A stretch of DNA of 6,636 nt from Ahrensia sp. (GTDB lineage Bacteria > Pseudomonadota > Alphaproteobacteria > Rhizobiales > Rhizobiaceae), in NCBI GenBank assembly GCA_024639025.1, contig JAHEJF010000093.1:1-6636 (forward strand), in the 5' to 3' direction. How positions within the stretch are numbered: position 1 is the stretch's first letter; every line of letters starts with the position of its first letter. The translations under genes were made by a program, and so were the position numbers. The notes under the pieces are model-generated. The model searched no databases. It worked only from the letters and a program-made list of their open reading frames with translations, and was not told where the DNA came from. This document shows, piece after piece, positions 1-5,562 of this stretch.

Positions 1-198
1 AGAAACGTCACCCAAGACAATTGAAACTTTGGCTCCCAGAGCTTTCAACTCATCGGCTGTCGCATTGGTTGTTTCTTCGTTGCGTCCGTTGATTGTCAGC
101 TCAACGCCTTCCTTGGCCAAAGCTACAGCACAACCTTTTCCTAATCCGCGGCTGGAAGCACATATGATCGCTTTCTTGCCTTTGATCCCTAAATCCAT
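1..198 (-). CDS. Short-chain dehydrogenase/reductase (SDR), N-terminal part, cut by window edge
   Basis: Reading the minus strand from the ATG at 198-196 gives 66 codons, open to the left edge, so only the N-terminus is visible. It begins MDLGIKGKKAIICASSRGLG, a Rossmann-fold start. The glycine-rich nucleotide loop is ASSRGLG at residues 14-20, in which the first glycine of the usual TGxxxGxG motif is alanine, a variant seen in some SDRs. NGRN at residues 38-41 ends the second strand, and its arginine suggests NADP(H) preference (inference). GDV at 63-65 fits the adenine-contacting aspartate of classical SDRs. A strong ribosome binding site (AAAAGGAG on the minus strand, window 207-214) supports the start. 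The gene lies 21 bp after the epimerase stop and is probably co-transcribed with it. The catalytic Ser-Tyr-Lys residues are outside the window, so activity and substrate cannot be assigned. FabG-like names are possible but unproven. Confidence 0.9.
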   Translation of the reverse strand, partial: MDLGIKGKKAIICASSRGLGKGCAVALAKEGVELTINGRNEETTNATADELKALGAKVSIVLGDVS

Positions 199-206
199 GG
201 TCTGAA

Positions 207-214
207 CTCCTTTT
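207..214 (-). promoter_or_regulatory. Strong ribosome binding site of the SDR gene
   Basis: On the minus strand AAAAGGAG lies 8 bases before the ATG at 198. It is an almost perfect anti-Shine-Dalgarno match within the 21-bp gap after the epimerase stop. It fixes the SDR start and suggests efficient independent initiation inside the operon. Confidence 0.75.
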
Positions 215-219
215 CAACC

Positions 220-1206
220 TCAGCCCCACAAGGAGCGTTCTGGAGGAGATACAGTGCTGCCGTAATAGTGCAAGGCCGGTGAGCGGTCTTTTGACAGCAA
301 GAGCGGTCCATCCAGGTCGACATAGTCGGCATCTTGGGCGAGCAGGACTGCCGGTGCCATCGCCAGGGATGACCCAACCATGCATCCCACCATGATGCCG
401 AAGCCCATTTGCCGGGCGCGGTGTCTCATCTTCAAGGCCTCTGTAAGGCCACCGGTCTTGTCCAGCTTGATGTTCACAAAGTCGTATTTGCCTGCCAACT
501 TTGCGATATCTTCGGTGGTATGAACGCTCTCGTCGGCGCAGATTGGCACGGGGTGGGGGACACGCAGAAGAAACTCGTCGTCGCCAGCAGGCAAGGGTTG
601 CTCAATCAACGCAATTTTGAGTCGCGCGGCCTCTTTCATGAACCCAGGGAAACGCCCCGGCGACCAAGCTTCGTTCGCGTCGATAATGATCCTGCTTTGA
701 GACGCATTACCCACAACTGCATGCATGCAGGAGACATCGTCATCACCGCCCAGCTTGATCTTGATAATGGATCGCGATGACGCTGCTCTGGCGGCATCTG
801 CCATGCGTTCAGGCGTATCCAAAGACAACGTCACCGCAGTATCGACGGGGCGCGCTGGTGACAGGCAAATCTGGTCTTCAACACGCGTTCCGGATTTCTT
901 GGCTTTTAAATCCCACATGGCACAGTCCAGCGCGTTGCGTGCGGCACCTGCCCTTAACTGCACGATCTGGGTCTCCAAAGCTTCCAAACTGCTTGGTTTA
1001 ATGGTTTCAAGCTGCGTTGAGACACTCTCCAGGGTCTCATCATATCTCCTATAGGGAACACATTCTCCCTGCCCGCGGTATCCATCTGATTCGATTTGGC
1101 AAACAATCACTTCCGCGACAGTCTTCACGCCTCTGGAGATGCGAAATTCTCCACGGATCGGAAATTCTTCCCGATAGAAGGAGAGTTTGATGTTTGTTGT
1201 GGACAT
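220..1206 (-). CDS. dgcA: Enolase-superfamily dipeptide epimerase / N-acetyl-D-glutamate racemase DgcA-like
   Basis: This 328-residue protein belongs to the muconate-lactonizing/Ala-Glu epimerase branch of the enolase superfamily, which uses Mg2+ and two lysines to move the alpha proton of an amino-acid derivative. The N-terminal capping domain holds GQGECVPYRRY (residues 45-55) and GAARNALDCAMWDL (87-100). In the barrel, the KxK pair is K149/K151 in IIKIKLGG. The metal ligands are D176 (IIIDANEAW), E202 (LIEQPLP) and D225 (CADESVH). The opposite lysine is K247 (NIKLDKTGG). The DxD motif for the substrate amino group is D297/D299 (VDLDGP). All key residues are present and the length is normal. 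The pattern matches the alphaproteobacterial DgcA group; dipeptide epimerase is the older name for such proteins. An in-frame upstream ATG at 1251 would add 15 residues. I prefer 1206 because the usual family N-terminus begins there and AAGAGA precedes it. It is the first gene of a unit with the SDR. No dgcN is visible. Confidence 0.87.
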   Translation of the reverse strand: MSTTNIKLSFYREEFPIRGEFRISRGVKTVAEVIVCQIESDGYRGQGECVPYRRYDETLESVSTQLETIKPSSLEALETQIVQLRAGAARNALDCAMWDLKAKKSGTRVEDQICLSPARPVDTAVTLSLDTPERMADAARAASSRSIIKIKLGGDDDVSCMHAVVGNASQSRIIIDANEAWSPGRFPGFMKEAARLKIALIEQPLPAGDDEFLLRVPHPVPICADESVHTTEDIAKLAGKYDFVNIKLDKTGGLTEALKMRHRARQMGFGIMVGCMVGSSLAMAPAVLLAQDADYVDLDGPLLLSKDRSPALHYYGSTVSPPERSLWG

Positions 1207-1310
1207 GGTTCTCTTGAAGTTCTGGATTTTTGCAATCTTAGCATGAATCAACGGTTAGTGTTGCTTTGTGGGTGCAGACAATGCTTGCACAATGGCGCTA
1301 CAACAAGTTC
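1207..1310. promoter_or_regulatory. Divergent intergenic region between dgcA-like gene and mla operon
   Basis: About 100 bp separate two divergent units, so the promoters of both should lie here or just inside the gene ends. No element is convincing by eye. On the plus strand TTGAAG (1214-1219) and TAGCAT (1239-1244) resemble -35 and -10 boxes, but the 19-base spacing is long. I see no clear operator palindrome, riboswitch or small RNA. The 5' limit depends on the start chosen for the permease gene, since in-frame starts also exist at 1266 (TTG) and 1281 (ATG). Confidence 0.4.
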
Positions 1311-2513
1311 ATGAGTAGCAGTCAGCGCGCAATACCCACAGATGCATCGGCCATCGGTTCTTTGCCCGAGGAAGATATGCGCTTGCCCTCGTTTGAGGTG
1401 ACGGCAGCAGCGCGACGGGTTCAAATTGTCCTAGACGGGATTTGGACGACAAGAACAATAGGTCGCATTGACCGGCAGATGAAAGATCTTGCCTTTCGCC
1501 AAACTGACAAGCGTGTGCAGATTGATTGCAGCAATGTAACGATGATGGATACTGCTGGTGCATGGATCGTTGTCAGGCTTAGCCGCAGGCTTGCTGCAGA
1601 AGGCACGCAAATAACTGTTGAAGGCCTGTCTGACAATCATCAAGTGCTGGTCGACGCCGTGGCTTCGGCATTTGAAATACAGGAAAAGGGCGAAGAGGCG
1701 CCCAAGTCTCCAATTTTCGAGCGCATATTTGGGCGCGTGGGCCGTTGGACAATTGATTTCTGGAACGATTTTTTGGCGGCGATGAATATTTTGGGCGCTG
1801 CCGTGCGTGGTTCGCAGTTGAAAAGCGGGCACACGAACCGATTCAGTTTTGCACCCATTGCCAGCCAGATCGACAGGGTCGGCGTGGGCGCCATTCCCAT
1901 CATTATGCTGATGTCGGTCATCATGGGCGCCATTATCGCCCAACAAGGGGCCTTCCAGTTGCGCTACTTTGGCGCTGAGATTTTTGTGGTGGACCTGGTC
2001 GGAATCCTGGTTCTGCGCGAAATCGGCGTGATATTGACCGCCATCATGATTGCCGGTCGCTCAGGCAGCGCAATAACGGCTGAAATTGGCTCGATGAAAA
2101 TGCGCGAGGAAATTGATGCGCTCAAAGTCATCGGACTAAATCCAATTGGCGTGCTGGTATTTCCACGGCTTGTCGCGCTTGTTATTTCGCTGCCATTGTT
2201 GACTTTTCTGGCCAATATGGCTGCGCTTGCGGGCGCCATGTTTGTTGCCCAGATTTATTCAGGTATTTCGCCCGATGCATTCATTACCAGGGTTCGGGAA
2301 GCTGTTGATCTGACCAGTTTTTTTGCTGGCGTGATCAAAGCGCCTTTCATGGCGATCATAATCGGAATCATTGCTTCTGTTGAAGGCTTCAAAGTGGGGG
2401 GAAGCGCGGAGTCACTGGGTGCACGTGTGACTGCATCTGTGGTGAAATCAATTTTTGTGGTGATTGTTGTCGATGGCCTGTTTGCCATGTTCTTTGCAGC
2501 GGTGGATTTCTAG
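1311..2513 (+). CDS. mlaE: MlaE-family lipid ABC transporter permease with N-terminal STAS domain
   Basis: The protein is 400 residues from the ATG at 1311. Residues about 28-125 form a STAS domain, with the core VTMMDTAGAWIVVRLSRRL at 76-94. Residues about 140-400 are an MlaE permease. Diagnostic stretches are LREIGVILTAIMIAGRSGSA (235-254), MREEIDALKVIGLNP (264-278) and the C-terminal SVEGFKVGGSAESLGARVTASVV region (356-378). Several hydrophobic segments fit an inner-membrane protein. In E. coli the STAS protein MlaB is separate and binds the ATPase; here fusion probably supplies that role (inference). At the site of the phosphorylatable serine in SpoIIAA (DSSG) this protein has D80-T-A-G83, so classical serine phosphorylation is unlikely. 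The start is uncertain: ATG 1281 and TTG 1266 are in frame and none has a strong ribosome binding site. I chose 1311 because the residues added by the others look non-conserved. The stop directly abuts the mlaF start. Confidence 0.92.
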   Translation: MSSSQRAIPTDASAIGSLPEEDMRLPSFEVTAAARRVQIVLDGIWTTRTIGRIDRQMKDLAFRQTDKRVQIDCSNVTMMDTAGAWIVVRLSRRLAAEGTQITVEGLSDNHQVLVDAVASAFEIQEKGEEAPKSPIFERIFGRVGRWTIDFWNDFLAAMNILGAAVRGSQLKSGHTNRFSFAPIASQIDRVGVGAIPIIMLMSVIMGAIIAQQGAFQLRYFGAEIFVVDLVGILVLREIGVILTAIMIAGRSGSAITAEIGSMKMREEIDALKVIGLNPIGVLVFPRLVALVISLPLLTFLANMAALAGAMFVAQIYSGISPDAFITRVREAVDLTSFFAGVIKAPFMAIIIGIIASVEGFKVGGSAESLGARVTASVVKSIFVVIVVDGLFAMFFAAVDF

Positions 2514-3332
2514 ATGAGTGCAATCCAACCCATTTTATCAGTACGCAATGTGCATGTGCAGTTCGGCAGCAATGTTGTGCTGCATAATCTGGATCTGGAT
2601 GTCTATCCGGGCGAGATACTTGGCTTTGTCGGCGCTTCGGGTACCGGAAAGTCGGTTCTGATGCGGACAATATTGGGCCTCAATGAACGACAGAATGGGA
2701 CGATCGAGATATTCGGGCAGGATGTTGATGATGCCGATGACGACACTTCCATCGCCATTGATATGCGAATGGGAGTCCTGTTCCAGCATGGAGCTCTATT
2801 CTCGTCTCTTACCGTTGCCGAGAACATCGAAGTGCCTTTGCGTGAATATATTCGAATGTCGCCATCCTTGATGCGGGAGTTGTCATTGTTGAAGATGGAG
2901 CTTGTCGGGCTCAGCCGAAGGGACGCCGACAAGTACCCATCAGAGCTTTCGGGGGGAATGATCAAGCGTGCAGCGCTAGCGCGCGCATTGGCGCTTGATC
3001 CGGATATTGTTTTTCTCGATGAGCCTACATCTGGCCTGGATCCGATTGGTGCTGCAGATTTTGATGCCCTCATTGCCAAGCTGCGGGATACGCTTGGATT
3101 GACCGTCTATATGGTGACGCATGACCTGGACAGTCTGTTTTCAGTGACCGATCGCATTGCCGTCTTGGGCAACAAGCACGTTTTAGCAGTGGGTGACCTG
3201 CAACATATGCTTGCACAAGACGATCCATGGATTACATCTTACTTCAAGGGCAAGCGCGCGCGTACTATTCCCGCATATGACAAGGCAATGGGCGAGGGCA
3301 CTATCGGTACGCAATCGGCAGTGGGCAATTAA
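2514..3332 (+). CDS. mlaF: MlaF-family ABC transporter ATP-binding protein
   Basis: This 272-residue cytoplasmic ATPase powers the MlaE permease. All ABC motifs are intact. Walker A is GASGTGKS (40-47), the Q-loop glutamine is Q91 (LFQHGALF), the signature is LSGGM (145-149) followed by IKRAALARAL, Walker B is IVFLDEP (165-171), the D-loop is SGLD (173-176), and the switch histidine is H203 (VTHD). The LSGGM signature and the LFQHGALFSSLTVAENIEVPLRE context are characteristic of Mla/Ttg2A-type ATPases rather than general importers. The length fits the family, with a roughly 25-residue tail after the last conserved segment (KGKRARTIPAYDKAMGEGTIG). The ATG follows the mlaE TAG without any gap, and GGTGGA at 2501-2506 can serve as ribosome binding site, so translation is probably coupled. 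The stop TAA shares its last base with the start of the next gene (TAATG). Confidence 0.96.
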   Translation: MSAIQPILSVRNVHVQFGSNVVLHNLDLDVYPGEILGFVGASGTGKSVLMRTILGLNERQNGTIEIFGQDVDDADDDTSIAIDMRMGVLFQHGALFSSLTVAENIEVPLREYIRMSPSLMRELSLLKMELVGLSRRDADKYPSELSGGMIKRAALARALALDPDIVFLDEPTSGLDPIGAADFDALIAKLRDTLGLTVYMVTHDLDSLFSVTDRIAVLGNKHVLAVGDLQHMLAQDDPWITSYFKGKRARTIPAYDKAMGEGTIGTQSAVGN

Positions 3333-4705
3333 TGGAAACCAAGGCAAACTATACAATTGTTGGTATGTTCACCGTGTTGGTGTTTGCTGCGGCATTTGCT
3401 TTCGTGTTCTGGATTGCGCGTACAGGTGGTGGCCAGCAGGCGGCTGATCTTGATGTGGTTATCGAAGGTTCGGTGATTGGACTGGCCGCTGGCAGCCCGG
3501 TGCTCTTTAATGGTGTGAATGTCGGCAAGGTTACTGGCTTGCGATTTGATCCGGAAAATCCGCAAATTGTTATCGCACGGTCAAGAGTGAGACGAGACTT
3601 GCCGATCACCTCATCAACGAAAGCAGTTCTTGGTTCTACCGGGCTGACTGGTGTTGCACATGTTGAGTTTGAAGGTGGAGTACTGGCCGAAAAGACAGTT
3701 TTTGAGCTGGCTGAGGCGGCAGGAACAGTAGCAACAGTCCAAGCAGACCCTTCCGCAGTCAACAATCTGATCGTCACCGCCCAGGACATTTTCGACCGGA
3801 CTGAGAGCATCCTCGACCAATTGGAGAGTTTTGTTGGCGATGCGCGAGGCCCGTTGGTGGAAACGCTTGAAAACACTTCGGAGATATCCAAAGCCGTTGC
3901 TGAAAATACCGACAAGGTCGAAGCATTTATGACAAGCATGGGCGATTTGGGAGAAACGTTGGAAGGCCTCTCTGGCGGCCTGAGCAGCGTTCTTGATAGT
4001 GCCGATGGCCTGATCGCTTCAATTGACCCAGAGGACGTCAAGACAATCGTAACGGACATTCGGGCGTTCACGGACAATTTGAAGGTTGTATCAGAGGATC
4101 TGTCCGGCGTTGGCAAAACGGTTGCCGAATTGGTGGCCAACCTCGGTGAGACGGGTCCACGCATAACGCAGACCTTTGATCGAGTGGATGAGCTCCTGGC
4201 GGCCATTCCGGCTGATGATCTAAGCAACGCTGTTTCGGGTTTTGCAGGCGCTGGAGATGCAGTCAAACAGGCGGCAGAAGACGTAGCGGAGTTGACCGGC
4301 ACTTTTACTGCCCAGACCGACGATGTGGAGCAAATAGTAGCCAATGCCCGGGAGATGGTCGAGCGGTTGAATGCCGCTTCGGTTCGGGTCGATGGCGTTT
4401 TGGCCAAAGTAGATGGCTTCCTGGGAGACAGCACAGCTGATTCTCTGATCACAGAAGTGAGCGAAACCCTTTCGTCCTTCAGACAAGTCGCCGATACCCT
4501 AAACAGCAGGCTTGATGGCATCACATCGGGGCTTGAACGGTTCTCCGGACGAGGGTTGCGCGATGTTGAAGCGTTGGTGAACGAAACACGCCGGTCGATT
4601 GCACGCATAGAGAGCGCAATTTCGTCACTTGAATCCAATCCACAGCGATTGCTTTTTGGTGGGGAAGGAGAGGTCAAGCGCTTTGACGGTCGTGCCCGAC
4701 GCTGA
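3332..4705 (+). CDS. mlaD: MlaD-family MCE-domain protein with long helical C-terminal extension
   Basis: This is a 457-residue MCE protein, the lipid-binding partner of MlaEF. Residues about 8-29 (IVGMFTVLVFAAAFAFVFWI core) form one N-terminal transmembrane anchor, leaving the rest in the periplasm. A single MCE domain spans about 39-116, with the typical GLAAGSPVLFNGVNVGKVTGL (50-70) and GSTGLTGVAHVEFEGG (101-116). Residues about 135-435 are predicted helical, rich in Ala, Glu, Asp, Val and Thr, with a recurring segment (starts near 231, 292 and 366). The end, SNPQRLLFGGEGEVKRFDGR (435-454), resembles a tail I associate with alphaproteobacterial MCE proteins. E. coli MlaD is only about 180 residues, so this form is closer to PqiB or actinobacterial Mce proteins in having a long helical part that may build a periplasm-spanning tube (inference). 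The start overlaps the mlaF stop by one base, and the gene ends with tandem stops TGATAG. Confidence 0.93.
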   Translation: METKANYTIVGMFTVLVFAAAFAFVFWIARTGGGQQAADLDVVIEGSVIGLAAGSPVLFNGVNVGKVTGLRFDPENPQIVIARSRVRRDLPITSSTKAVLGSTGLTGVAHVEFEGGVLAEKTVFELAEAAGTVATVQADPSAVNNLIVTAQDIFDRTESILDQLESFVGDARGPLVETLENTSEISKAVAENTDKVEAFMTSMGDLGETLEGLSGGLSSVLDSADGLIASIDPEDVKTIVTDIRAFTDNLKVVSEDLSGVGKTVAELVANLGETGPRITQTFDRVDELLAAIPADDLSNAVSGFAGAGDAVKQAAEDVAELTGTFTAQTDDVEQIVANAREMVERLNAASVRVDGVLAKVDGFLGDSTADSLITEVSETLSSFRQVADTLNSRLDGITSGLERFSGRGLRDVEALVNETRRSIARIESAISSLESNPQRLLFGGEGEVKRFDGRARR

Positions 4706-4784
4706 TAGCATCGGATAGTTTTTTGATTGAGCCAACCGGCGCACGGCTTTCTTGGCATCTTGAAAATGTTGGCAAAAGAGTAGA
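4706..4784 (+). other. Intra-operon gap with possible hairpins before the lipoprotein gene
   Basis: This is the only sizeable gap in the operon. GCCAACCG (4731-4738) can pair with CGG (4744-4746) plus TTGGC (4752-4756) around a bulge, or alternatively GCCAAC can pair with GTTGGC at 4768-4773. The second pairing ends right beside AAAAGAG (4774-4780), the likely ribosome binding site of the next gene. The T-run at 4719-4724 precedes rather than follows the hairpin, so this is not a standard terminator. No ORF or convincing promoter was found. The lipoprotein gene is probably still part of the operon. Confidence 0.3.
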
Positions 4785-5396
4785 ATGAAGCCGAGAAATT
4801 CAAATATCATGCTCCGTAGCGTTCCACTGTGCATTACAATTGGATTGCTCAGCGGCTGTGCGGCAATTTCGGGCAGCCAGGCAACCTCGGACACCTATGA
4901 ACTTGCTTCGGTTGATGTGACAACAACACAATCGGTGCGGCGAGGAGCCCAGATACTGATCGCTGAACCAACGGCGCTCAAAGCGTTGGACTCAGAAAAC
5001 ATCGTTATCGAAACCGCGCCATTGACCATCCAATATCTTGGTGAGGCCCGGTGGAGCGACCGACTTCCGCGTGTTGTACAGCAAAAACTGGCGAGCAGTT
5101 TCGAGAGCGCTGACCGTTTTGCGGGTGTTGGTTTGCCCGGCCAGGGCCTGGCGATTGACTACCAACTCATTACCGAAATTCGTGAGTTTGGTATCGATGC
5201 CGCTGGCAATGCCGCAGAGGTTCGCATTTCGGTCAAACTGCTCAACGACCGGACAGGCAATGTTATAGGCAGCCGCCTGTTTGGTGCACGCGCAGCCGCA
5301 ATTGGCAGTGAGCCGGATGCTTATGTGCAGGCCATCAATGCCGCTTTTTCAGTTATCAGCGAAGATATCGTGGTTTGGGTGGCTTCACGGCTCTAG
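4785..5396 (+). CDS. ABC-type transport auxiliary lipoprotein (PqiC/ABC_trans_aux-like)
   Basis: The protein is 203 residues. A short charged start and a hydrophobic stretch (about 9-21) lead to the lipobox L22-S-G-C25, so Cys25 should be lipidated and the mature protein anchored in a membrane, probably the outer one. The mature part fits the ABC_trans_aux family (PF03886; PqiC/YmbA type). It shows the usual layout: ILIAEPTALKALDSENIVI (57-75), then YLGEARWSDRLPRVVQQKLASSFE, a central hydrophobic strand region (AIDYQLITEIREF), and a helical end. These lipoproteins work with MCE transporters and are thought to join the inner-membrane complex to the outer membrane. Its position as fourth gene after mlaEFD supports the role. 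AAAAGAG (4774-4780) lies 4 bases before the chosen ATG; an ATG at 4809 would still leave a short signal peptide. The family assignment comes from overall layout and context, since sequence conservation in it is low. Confidence 0.85.
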   Translation: MKPRNSNIMLRSVPLCITIGLLSGCAAISGSQATSDTYELASVDVTTTQSVRRGAQILIAEPTALKALDSENIVIETAPLTIQYLGEARWSDRLPRVVQQKLASSFESADRFAGVGLPGQGLAIDYQLITEIREFGIDAAGNAAEVRISVKLLNDRTGNVIGSRLFGARAAAIGSEPDAYVQAINAAFSVISEDIVVWVASRL

Positions 5397-5464
5397 ACTC
5401 TGTCAGCCTTTGATGGATTCGCGATACCCGGATTTATCCAATACTTTCAAAGCCCAAATCCGAG

Positions 5465-5497
5465 CCAGCGTTTCAGTTGAAGACCGAAACGCTCTGG
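5465..5497. repeat. Imperfect inverted repeat (hairpin)
   Basis: AGCGTTTC (5467-5474) pairs perfectly with GAAACGCT (5486-5493) around an 11-base loop. The pairing extends by CC (5465-5466) with GG (5496-5497) across a two-base bulge. No T-run follows on either strand. It may stabilise the 3' end of the plus-strand mla transcript or act as a weak rho-independent stop. Its position about 70 bp after the lipoprotein stop fits a 3'-UTR structure. Confidence 0.45.
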
Positions 5498-5510
5498 AAC
5501 AATGAGCAAG

Positions 5511-5542
5511 AAAAAGCCGGATCAGTGTTTGATCCGGCCTTT
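5511..5542 (-). terminator. Intrinsic terminator of the minus-strand coiled-coil gene, possibly bidirectional
   Basis: GCCGGATCA (5516-5524) and TGATCCGGC (5530-5538) form a perfect 9-bp stem with a five-base loop. Read on the minus strand it is followed by TTTTT (5515-5511), and it lies about 20 bp past the stop of the coiled-coil gene, as expected of a rho-independent terminator. On the plus strand only CTTTC follows, so it may also end the mla transcript, but less efficiently. Confidence 0.85.
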
Positions 5543-5562
5543 CGCTGTTTGCTTCAAGAAGG

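Larger units (their letters stand above)
5397..5562. other. Convergent intergenic region with two hairpins
   Basis: This region lies between the converging lipoprotein and coiled-coil genes. It contains an imperfect hairpin (5465-5497) and a terminator (5511-5542), annotated separately. Reading frames across it are short and lack family resemblance, so I see no gene here. Confidence 0.6.

Noticed and set aside
101..385. Minus-strand and other short frames across the dgcA-SDR junction
   Set aside because: They are out of frame with both clearly recognisable genes and show no domain.
1207..1251. N-terminal extension of the dgcA-like protein to the ATG at 1251
   Set aside because: The added 15 residues (MIHAKIAKIQNFKRT) precede the normal family start, and a plausible ribosome binding site sits before the ATG at 1206. 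The extension would also occupy most of the likely promoter region.
1266..1310. Earlier starts of the permease gene (TTG 1266, ATG 1281)
   Set aside because: They cannot be excluded, but neither has a good ribosome binding site, and the residues they add do not resemble a domain, so ATG 1311 was preferred.
3349..4803. A 484-codon open frame on the minus strand opposite mlaD
   Set aside because: It mirrors the codon pattern of the MCE gene, its translation is Ser/Thr/Arg-rich with no family resemblance, and the plus-strand frame is a clear MCE protein.
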